From Amyelois transitella (Eukaryota > Arthropoda > Insecta > Lepidoptera > Pyralidae), in contig NC_083533.1 in assembly GCF_032362555.1 (NCBI RefSeq), positions 2,795,001-2,859,000 of the forward strand: a stretch of 64,000 nucleotides of DNA, in the 5' to 3' direction. The notes under the pieces were generated by a model. It was not told the origin of the DNA. It saw only the letters and a program-made list of their open reading frames with translations, and did no database searches. The position numbers and the translations under genes were made by a program. Shown here one piece after another: positions 52,801-62,000 of this stretch (position 1 is the stretch's first letter; each line of letters starts with the position of its first letter).

Positions 52801-53033
52801 GCGGTAGTGTATGTACTTTTTAAATTATTTTAGTCTATAAATTATTATTACCCATAATAGAGGCATTGGTGTCTAGAGCTGGTATCCCTGTTTTACTAAC
52901 CTGTCATGGCGGCGACTCGAGATCGCACTTGATTGAGTGGAATTAACGGGGCTTGGTTTGCCTTTTCTCTCTCACAAAAGGCACGCACCTTCAACACAAT
53001 CTCTCTTGCACTGCTTTTAAATGACTTCGGCAT
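49884..53033 (-). CDS. DDE transposase, IS630-Tc1-mariner superfamily, two exons
   Basis: Exon 1 (52901-53033) starts MPKSFKSSAREIVLKVRAFC, the natural family start. It ends at a GTTAGT donor and joins exon 2 (49884-51130) after a TATTTCAG acceptor, restoring AAMTGMSEKTVSRITKEGE in phase. The product is 459 residues: N-terminal helix-turn-helix region, then the DDE catalytic domain with D180 (VFLDETY), D270 (VVMDNAPYH) and E352 (PYHCDLNAIELMW), and an acidic C-terminal tail (DSSTDSDASDDD). The second D and the E are separated by 81 residues because of an extra ~45-residue stretch (NWITNKGLSYLPTML and following). Classical families have 34-41; I recall a DD82E group named Sailor, which fits. 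No damage seen. Domestication is the alternative, but intact inverted repeats argue for a live transposon. Confidence 0.88.
51235..52809 (+). mobile_element. Tc1-like (DD38E, Intruder-like) transposon nested in the intron
   Basis: Terminal inverted repeats CACTACCGCTCAAAAGTATT and, inverted at the right end, CACTACCGCTCAAAATTATT, both followed by TGGCCACC, so about 28 bp with one mismatch. TA target duplication at 51233-51234 and 52810-52811. Length 1575 bp, standard for Tc1-like elements. Opposite orientation to the host transposon. Confidence 0.95.
51637..52680 (+). CDS. Tc1-like transposase, intact
   Basis: 347 residues from the ATG at 51637. N-terminal paired-type helix-turn-helix DNA-binding domain (HKSGKSNREISRLQKIPRQT), GRPR AT-hook (residues 59-62), second helix-turn-helix, then the DDE domain: D154 (LWTDESKF), D244 (FQHDNDPKHTS) and E283 (PPQSPDLNPIELLW). 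38 residues separate the second D and E, the spacing given for the Intruder sibling group of Tc1. The cut-and-paste reaction acts on the flanking inverted repeats. All catalytic residues are present and the frame is unbroken, so this copy may be functional. AATAAA occurs shortly after the stop. Confidence 0.95.
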   Translation: MGKTKEHSQETRGIIIGLHKSGKSNREISRLQKIPRQTVDYIVKKFASEGTVCNNRRPGRPRATTSSEDLNIVIKSKRNRRLTAPEIAAHFNMGRDKPVSVSTVKRRLLDAGLKGCIAVSKPLLKTINKKKRLNWAREHKNWITEDWKKVLWTDESKFEIFGSKRRVFVRRQSNERVIDACTVASVKHGGGSVMVWGCFGGSAVGDLVRIEGILKKEGYKTILENSAVPSGTRLIGPGFVFQHDNDPKHTSKLCKDFLKGKEQQNVLKLMMWPPQSPDLNPIELLWDQLDRQIRNRCPTSQEDLWRKLQDEWQKISKTTLDKLVARMPKLCEAVIKNKGGHIDESKI

Positions 53034-53178
53034 GATTAAGTCGATAATTATCAAATAATAACACAAAAACGTGGCGAACACTTCACAATACGACAAACTG
53101 ACAACAACAGATTGACAAGCAATAGTGCCAACATGAGGGGAGGAAACTCAGTGGACAACTTATGGTGAACGGTCTGTA

Positions 53179-53615
53179 CATTAAGATGGATTATGAGGGT
53201 ACGTGTGAACAACAAAAAAAAACACATGCCACTGTCATACAAAAGTCAAAACAAAACTTAGGACGTTATATCCTGCTCTAAAGTTCTGATTTTGTTTATT
53301 AACTTATTTTTATTTATTTTTACTCGTTTATACAGCGATACCTAATCGATTTATACAAGACAATTTAAATTTGTGTACATTCCGCAAGTAAGTATAATGT
53401 TATTTATGGAGACTGAGGCTGGTAAAAACGTTTAGGTAGTATTATTGGTCGGGTAACTTTTTTGTGCTAATAATATAAAGCAAAGTTCAAAGTTAGATAA
53501 CAACTTTCACTACATTACATAGCTAAAAATAGTCACTAAAAACTTTGCATTTTGATAAGATTTAGTATTGGTAATTTTAGTACCTAGTCGCTTTTATGTA
53601 AAAATAGTTTAAAAA
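53179..53615. other. Spacer upstream of the phosphatase gene
   Basis: AT-rich DNA with no coding block; the promoter of the 53616 gene would lie here. Confidence 0.5.
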
Positions 53616-54797
53616 ATGTATTTCAAGTTTAATATTGTCTTATTTTGTGCTAGTGCGATACTCGGAAGTATTAAGAGTTTGAATTTGGAACAAGTTATAA
53701 TTTTAAGCAGGCATAATGTTCGAACTCCTTTGTCTAAATATTTGCACGAAATCACGCCAAAACAATGGCCTAAATGGAAGGAAAAGAGTGGGTATTTAAC
53801 CGAAAAGGGATTTAAGCTGGAAGGTTTTATGGGTGAATATTTCTCACTGTGGTTCAAAAAAGAAGGTTTAATAGCTGATTGTCCAACAGAAGATGATTTT
53901 TTTGCATATGCAAATACAAAGCAACGGACAATGGCTTCAGCTAAAGCATTTGTTTCAAAATGTTTCCCTAGTTGTGACATTAAAATACACCATTCAAATA
54001 CAACAGTAGATCCAATATTTAATCCAGTGTTGCATAACAATTCAGTAATTTTTAGAGATCTTGTTATAGAACAAATGACAGAACAACTAAAACATATAAA
54101 TTTAAATTTTTCTTATGATTTCTTAGAAAATATATTGGAATACAAGCATTCTTCTTTTTGCATTAAAGAACAAAAATGTAATTTAAAAACAGATATAAAT
54201 AAAATAATTGACATTAAACAAGGATTTAAACCAAATTTGTCTGGTCCTTTGAAAATATCCAATTCAGCAGTTGATGCTTTTATTATGGAAAATTATGAAG
54301 ATTTTGAACAAACAGCTTGGGGAAATCTAAGCACCAAAGATCAATGGTTTGCCATAATGAAATTAAGCAGAGCATTCCATAATGTAATTTTTAACACAAC
54401 TTTGGTAGCTACCGACATTGCTAAACCTTTAATTAAATATATTTCAAATATATGTCATGAAAGATATCCAAAAATTACCCTCTTAATGGGGCATGATGCA
54501 AATATGTATACAGTAATGAAAGCAATGAAGTTTAAGCCTTATGGTTTAAAAAAACAATATGAAGTAACTCCAGTTGGAGGGAAAATTATGTTTGAGAAAT
54601 GGAAAGATGAAAAAAATAATAGATATTTGTTGAGGATACATTATGTTTACCAGTCTACTGATCAGCTCAGGAATGGTATTGAGCTAAATTTACATAATCC
54701 TCCTCAATTCCAGATATTAGAATTAAGTGATTGTCCACTAATCAAAGAAGGTTATTGTTTATGGGATGACTTTGTAAAGTTGTTGAAAAATTTATGA
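53616..54797 (+). CDS. Glucose-1-phosphatase-like histidine acid phosphatase, bacterial origin
   Basis: 393 residues, one exon. Histidine acid phosphatases hydrolyse phosphomonoesters through a phospho-His intermediate; the Agp branch prefers glucose-1-phosphate and also acts on phytate. Residues 1-21 are a signal peptide, so the enzyme is secreted or lysosomal. The nucleophile motif is SRHNVRTPL (R32, H33; the Agp form RHNxRxP). The proton-donor motif is MGHDANM (H293, D294). Further Agp-specific blocks: FFAYANTKQRTMASAKAF, DPIFNPV, LSGPLKISNSAVDAF, FKPYGLKKQYEVTPVGGKI and YVYQSTDQLRNG. Co-linear with Escherichia coli Agp along its whole length and of equal size, far closer than to animal acid phosphatases. 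Intronless, AT-rich like the host, catalytic residues kept: an established transfer under selection, not a contaminant, since it lies between insect sequences. Confidence 0.9.
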   Translation: MYFKFNIVLFCASAILGSIKSLNLEQVIILSRHNVRTPLSKYLHEITPKQWPKWKEKSGYLTEKGFKLEGFMGEYFSLWFKKEGLIADCPTEDDFFAYANTKQRTMASAKAFVSKCFPSCDIKIHHSNTTVDPIFNPVLHNNSVIFRDLVIEQMTEQLKHINLNFSYDFLENILEYKHSSFCIKEQKCNLKTDINKIIDIKQGFKPNLSGPLKISNSAVDAFIMENYEDFEQTAWGNLSTKDQWFAIMKLSRAFHNVIFNTTLVATDIAKPLIKYISNICHERYPKITLLMGHDANMYTVMKAMKFKPYGLKKQYEVTPVGGKIMFEKWKDEKNNRYLLRIHYVYQSTDQLRNGIELNLHNPPQFQILELSDCPLIKEGYCLWDDFVKLLKNL

Positions 54798-56094
54798 AGA
54801 ACAAATGTTATTTCTAACCAAAAATTATTAACATTAGTTTAAGATTGAACTTAAACAAAAGATAACTTGCAGATGTGCTATATTAATTCTGTGTACAAAG
54901 AAAATGTACTATGCGTCTGTTTGCGGCTGGGTCCATGAGTAAGTGGATCAATCAATATTGTTATTGGCATAAGTACATGAAAATTTTAAAACAACTTAAA
55001 AAACTTTTGATTCGAAAAAGTTGATTGTCTGTTAACATGAGGTGTTTAAAAGAACAGAATATTTAGCTGTATGTTTGTTTAAAAGTATATCTTAGAAAAC
55101 AAAACTACTATATGAAATGTAAAATTGTTCTTAATATACTTACTAGAATTTCAAACATTTATTAAGCTCAATTTGTGCTTTTAATAAGTTTAAAATAATA
55201 TTTTGTACTAATTACTATTGTAATCCATGATTTAAAATAATTGTATGTATAACCAGTTCATATTTCCATGTATATATTTATAGTTTTAATATGCAGTATT
55301 GTACTTTTTTATTATTCTTATTATAAATGTTTCAAAAGCAGAAATATATTATAAAAATTATCCTTCCCAATTCTTTTATTTTTTGTATACCTTGTTACCT
55401 CCTTACAATATGTGATGTAACAATTTTTCAACAACAGTATCCTATAAATATATATATGTATGTATATATTGTCTATGTCGTAAGAGTGGAGAAAATTGGC
55501 GGACCAAAGGCCCCAAAGCATTGCAGTAGAGCGTGTGGAAATACCCACATAAAGATGAGAGAAGAGAGAGTTGTCTGATCATGATATCTGATTAACCCAG
55601 CGGAGCCCAGAATGGATTTGTAAGAAAAATTAAGAAGAGAAATTACATTGCTCATTGTTCAAAGTTGAATGTTACATCGTTCACTTTCTTCCGAATACCT
55701 AAGCTGATTATCAAATATAAGAATGTTACGAAAATATTATCCTATTTCTGCTTTAGACACTTTGAAAAAGTGAAATTAGAAAAGTCAAATTATAAAATAA
55801 GAAAAAAATTATAACTTCTTGTGTTGGTTATGATTGTATGGGCGGAGAACAAATTGAAATGGCGAACAATCGCAAAACACGTACCGACTCGTACTTGACC
55901 GTTTTCCGTAACATTACCAATTATGATATCTATCTGATAAGGCACGCTTGCATTCATGATTACGCATCTGTAACCTGATCCTCGAACAGACATAGGGGGC
56001 GTATAAGAGACGCCCCTTTATCACCCAGATGAACCACAACAGCTATCCCGTAGTCTAGTTTCCTTATGGAATCCAACCAGGCCATACATGGGCC
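54798..56094. other. Spacer between phosphatase and cubilin
   Basis: AT-rich, with a short (TA/TATG) run at 55445-55470. No gene or recognised repeat. Holds the phosphatase 3' UTR and the cubilin promoter. Confidence 0.5.
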
Positions 56095-59000
56095 ATGTCT
56101 CGACTGTTAACTGTCTTATTCCTTACCTCCTGGGTCTCGCACATCGAATGCAACTATGATGATCGAGCCAGAATAAGGACTTCAAACGGAAATCTCTACC
56201 TCGAACCGGCTAGGGGCAAGAATATATATTTGCGCACCAATGGACCCCAGTCCAGTATCTTCCTTGGCGATACCAACCTGATCAACGTGACTTCTGGTCG
56301 AAGCGGGCCTTATCTACCGGCAGGCAATAACGTGGAGACATTACCATTACCAAACGACATACTTCGACGACTGCAAGAGTTAGAAAGTCGTAATTTTGTG
56401 TCGCAAGATGATCTCATGAGAAACATTTCTGCATTGTCGCTAAGAGTTAGCAGACTGTCCACGAGGCTCAACCGCTTGCAACGCCAGATTGACGGCTGGA
56501 CCGGAGAACAGTGTCAGATCCACACGTGCCAACATGGCGGCACCTGTCTTAATTTACTCGGGGACTTCCACTGCCTCTGCCCGTCAAATTGGGAAGGGAG
56601 AAACTGCGAAATAGATGTCAAGGAGTGTCGTATTTATGCCGGTACCGATTTGGGATGTCAAAACGGAGCAAACTGTATGGAAAAACCAGGAAGTTACGAA
56701 TGTCAGTGTCGACCGGGATGGTTCGGAACACATTGTACTAAAAGGAAATTGGATTGTTCCGGAGGTAATGCTGAGATGTGCGGGCACGGTACATGTGTGC
56801 CTGTGAGTTCAGGTGATGGCATCAAGTGTATTTGTGACCAGGGGTGGACCACAAACGGTACCGTTGCGTGTTTGACGGATGTAAACGAATGCGATACTAG
56901 TTTAGGCCCGCGATGCTCAGTTAATCCGAAGGTGAAATGTATCAACTTACCCGGATCTTTTACATGTGAACAATGTCCTGCGGGATATCAAGGAGACGGA
57001 TATGTCTGCTACGATATAGATGAATGCGCGACTAACAACGGCGGCTGCAGTTTAATGGTGTCATGTCATAATACAATTGGGTCCCGCATATGTGGCGCTT
57101 GTCCTCCTGGTTATATCGGCGATGGCATCACGTGTACCTGGAGGGGCTCCTGCAGCATCGATCACGGGGGTTGTCATCCGTCTGCTCGTTGTGTTGAAAA
57201 TTCTGGTGTCGGGGGCGGTGTACAATGCGAATGTCCTCCACGTATGGACGGCGACGGCGTGGGTCTGCACGGTTGTTACGTATCCACGGAAAATAGCACT
57301 ATGAGTTGTGAAAACGATCCTTGTGGCCCTCATGGTCGATGTCATATGCTTCGACACGGTTACACATGCTTCTGTTTACGAGGTTTCACCGGTGCACATT
57401 GCGATGTCCAAGCCGAAGGTTGTGCCACTAACCCATGCAAGAACGGAGGTGTATGTCGACCTGATGAAACGACGGCGCAAGGATTCAGATGCGAATGTAC
57501 TTCACAATACACGGGAAATCTCTGTCAAGAACGCTCGCACTGCGGAAGCATTCTGCGTGCTGAAGAAGGAAGTTTAGTTTATCCATTGACAAATACAACA
57601 TACGCCCGCAACTCCAAGTGTGCTTGGATCATTCGAACAGTACCAGAGAAAGTGATAAATGTAACATTCAGTAGATTTAACTTGGAACGATCGCCTGACT
57701 GTAATTTTGACTTCTTACAAATCCACGACGGTCGGAGCACAGCCGACCCCTTGATAGGGAGATTTTGTGGTACAAATCCACCGAACGGAGGTAATATTGT
57801 ATCAAGTCAACACAATTTGTACCTATGGTTCCTGTCGAACAGCGTTGCTGGTCGGGACGGCTTTTCTCTCCATTGGCACAGTGTGGCACCAGTCTGTGGC
57901 GGTGAGGTTAACGCCACTGTACACGGCGCGATCAGCTCGCCTGGATCTCCAGGTAAGTATCCTCCAAATAGAGACTGTTATTGGCATTTGCAGACGACTC
58001 TTGGTAAGAGAATACAATTGCACTTCTTCCAATTAGATTTAGAAACTCACGATAATTGTAGCTTTGACTATTTAGCCATTTACGATGGAGATAATGAAGG
58101 CAAATTGTTAGAGAAATATTGTAGTTCAATCCAACCTGCTCCTGTCCAATCAACTGGTCCAGAAATGGTTATTCATTTTCATTCTGACGCTCACAGTTCC
58201 GGAAAAGGTTTTCAAATAACTTACGCCCCTGTGGATGGGGTCCCGGGCTGTGGGGGTTTCTTTAGCGCGGACAGAGGAGAGATCACATCACCTTCATACG
58301 ATGGTTCATATTTGAATAATTTGTTATGCGAGTACAAAATACGCACAGGTCCGGGCACCCAAATTCAATTGGACTTTACCTTGTTCGATTTAGAACGTTC
58401 TAGAAATTGCAAACGTGATTATTTAAAAATTTATGATGGTACATCTACTGAGTCTCCTATCATGGGAACATTTTGCGGTAAATTAGATAGAAAAATTACA
58501 CTAAATTCGACTTCGAATAACGTATTTATGTTATTTAGAACGGATCGGTCTTTTGGTAGAGATGGATTTAAAATAAATTATAAAGTTATATGCAACTACT
58601 TACTGCGTGGTGACAGTGGTGTAATCAAATCGCCAGGATACCCTTTCACTTATCCCGAGAACAGAATGTGCGAGTATGTAATTGAGACATCTCCCGGGAA
58701 AGCTATACAACTCACTTTCCAAGACTTTGACATAGAGGGCGATAGACAATGTGTCTTTGATAAAGTTGAGGTAAGAGATGGCTTCAACAGAAATGCTTCA
58801 CTTTTAGGAGTATACTGTGGAAGCGCAATCCCTCCTACTCAAACTTCGTCTCATAATATTATGTACGTAAGATTTAGTTCAGATATGAGCCAATCCGGTG
58901 GCGGGTTTTATGCAAATTTCACAACAATTAACGTCAAATGTGGAGGAATATACAGGGATCCAGCAGGTACCATTAGCTACCCCTCAACTGATGGTCAATA

Positions 59001-62000
59001 TCAAAATGACGAGAAATGCACGTGGCTGATACTGGCGCCTGCAGGAAAGTACATCAAGCTGACATGGAATAGATTTGCAATTGAAAATACACATTCATGT
59101 AATGCGGATTACTTAGAGCTCATTATTACAGAAGAAGATGATAAGAAAAATTCACTTGGAAAATATTGTGGTATCAAGGCACCGCCGACCTTAACCATTA
59201 CGAGTAACAATGTTATGTTAAAGTTTGTATCAGATAATTCTGTAAAATTAGCTGGGTTCTCTGTGACATATACATTTTTAGAGTCTAAAGATACTTGTGG
59301 TGGAAACTACGTACAAAATCATGGAGTACTCTATTCTCCAGGCTGGCCAGATAGATATGGCAGGAATCTCGACTGTGTTTGGGTAATCAAAGTTACACCA
59401 GGCCAACAAATTAAACTCAATATTTCTCATTTTGATGTCGAAGATAAAAATTATAGAACTGGTATCTGTGACGACTTCCTGCAATTGAGAAACGGCCCAT
59501 CAGCGACCTCTCCCTTGATCGGTGAATACTGTGGTCAATTTAAATCAAAAATTATTACTGCTGTTGCCAACTCTATGTACTTACGTTTTCATTCCGACTT
59601 TATGATCGGTGGAAGAGGCTTTAAAGTTGAATGGGATAGCACAATCACCGGATGTGGGGGCACATTTACTAGCTCCACTGGTTCCATTTCGTCTCCTAAT
59701 TATCCAGAAAACTATAACGAAAATTCGGAATGTTTTTACAGGATAGTCACAAATCAAGGATCAAGAATATCTTTAACATTTTCATTTATCGAATTAGAAT
59801 ATCTTTGTGATGATTACGTGGAAATATATGACGGTCGAGACCCTGAATCTCCTAAATTAGGCCGATTCTGCAAAGTGGCCCAAAACAAAGTCATCGAAAC
59901 ATCTAGCAACATTGCATTCATAAAATTCAAATCCGATTTCTTATTGACGGGTAAAGGATTTTTGCTTAATTATCATACTATATGTAATAATAATGTCACT
60001 GGTACGTATGGTGTTATAGAAAGCTTAAATTTTCCAAATTATTACCCCGAACTCAACTGTTCATGGACGATAAACGTGCCAAAGGGTAACAAAATTAACA
60101 TAACATTTACTAATTTTGATCTAAGAACAAATCGATTCTACTATTATTCTTTCAGGAGACTTGATCCCGGTTCAACAAATTCCCAAAGACATCTAAGTAA
60201 TGTAACTTGCAGCATAGATTATCTTTTGATAGATAATCCAGCTCTGGTAGACAAGTCCGTTCGTCATTGCAGCTGGCCAGCTCCTGTTAACGCAAAGAGC
60301 AATTCCATTCAAATAAAATTCAACATTCAAAAGGGGTATCGTGTCCCTCAAACTCATTCAGGTTTTAGATTAGAGTGGGTAAGTTATGGTTGTCGAGGAC
60401 ATATAAGAAAAAGAAGTGGCTACCTTAACAAGACCATGTCATCTAGCGAGCAAATGCAGTGCGAATGGTTAATTGAAACTCCTGTAGGCACAAATATCTT
60501 CATGTTATTTTCAAAAGTATACATGTTGGATACAAATAACTGTGATAGTGATGCTTTAGAAATTTATAATGGGCCGACAGATAATTCCCCACTTCTCACA
60601 AAATTCTGCCACGATACTGCAACAGTTCAGTCGACATCTAATTATTTGCTTGTGAAACTAATAAAAAATTCATCGTTGAAAGATTTACATTTTGCTGCTA
60701 CCTTTACCGCTATTTATGCTACTTGCGGTGGTTTTATGAAAGCGCAATCAGGTGTAATAACTTCCAAAAATTATCCCAAGAATTATGATAATAATTTAGA
60801 CTGCATTTGGACGATAGTCGTCCCTCGCAGCCACCGTGTGGCAATCGAGTTCACAGATGTTGATTTGAATAATGAAAATAGTGTTAGTGGTTGCGATGAC
60901 TCTATAAAAATATACGAGGGCGAATCAATCCTGAAAAAGAATTATTCTCAAATCATTTGTGATGTTTCCACCCAGAAGTATTTTGTTTCAAAGAGTAATT
61001 CAATTAAAGTCCAGTTTACAACCAACGGAGCCAGAACAGCCAAAGGATTTAAGGCAAATTTTAGCATGACTTGTGGAGGAGTTATAAAAACATCAGAAAA
61101 TTCCGAAAACGGAATAATAACCAATGAAAACTTTGGAAGTCAGTCAAATTCTAGTTGTCTTTGGACAATTCTTGCACCTAAATTGGAACAAAAGGTGTCA
61201 TTGACCATAACACACTTATCTCTACCTATTAATAATAATCGTGTAACAAATCAAACTTGCCCCAACTCTTATCTTAAGGTTCTCGATGGAGATGATGAGA
61301 ATGCACCTTTGATAGATGAATATTGTGGACGATCAGCACCGGCGACCATTGTCAGTCACGGAAGTGCTCTTACTGTGAAACTTGGCACGCATGATGACAA
61401 AATTACTGGAATATTCTCAGCATACTACTCAACCGTAGATACTTCCTGTGGTGGAACTTTTACTTCTGAAAGTGGTGTTATTGCCTCCCCGAACTACCCA
61501 GGTCCTTATCCTAACAATGCTGATTGCGAATGGAAACTTAAGACATCCCCAGGAAACAGAGTGTCTTTATATATCGCCATGTTGGATATCGGGTATTCGG
61601 AAGACTGTAATGAAGATTATTTAGAAATTCGTGAACGCGATGGTGGTGGAAAAATACTTGGTCTTTATTGCGGACGTGTCCTTTCTCCTGGCCTCAATGT
61701 GACGTCGGCTACAGAATTGTACTTAAAATTTCGTAGTAATGACAAAGACCCTGGTCGTGGATTCTTAATCCATTACGGTTTCTTGCACGGTAATGATATT
61801 ACCGGCATGAGTAATGGTGAAATCGCATCGCCTCTATACCCACGTCCTTACGATGGTACTGGAGAATTTTGGTGGCGCATTACTACTGAAAGCTTAGCAA
61901 TTAATATTGAAATTGACAACTTACAAATACACACTCATAGCGAAACTTGCGATGATAGTTTGAGTATTTACGATGGCTATGACGCGGAATCACCTCTCTT

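Larger units (their letters stand above)
49591..53176 (-). mobile_element. Tc1/mariner-superfamily transposon with wide DDE spacing (Sailor-like), apparently complete
   Basis: Terminal inverted repeats CAGTCCGTTCATCATAAGTT at 49591 and, inverted, CAGACCGTTCACCATAAGTT at 53176, matching at 22 of 24 bp including the next GTCC. TA stands on each side (49589-49590 and 53177-53178), the expected target duplication. The element encodes one two-exon transposase on the minus strand. A second transposon (51235-52809) lies in its intron; without it the element is about 2.0 kb. The open frame and intact ends indicate recent activity. Confidence 0.88.
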
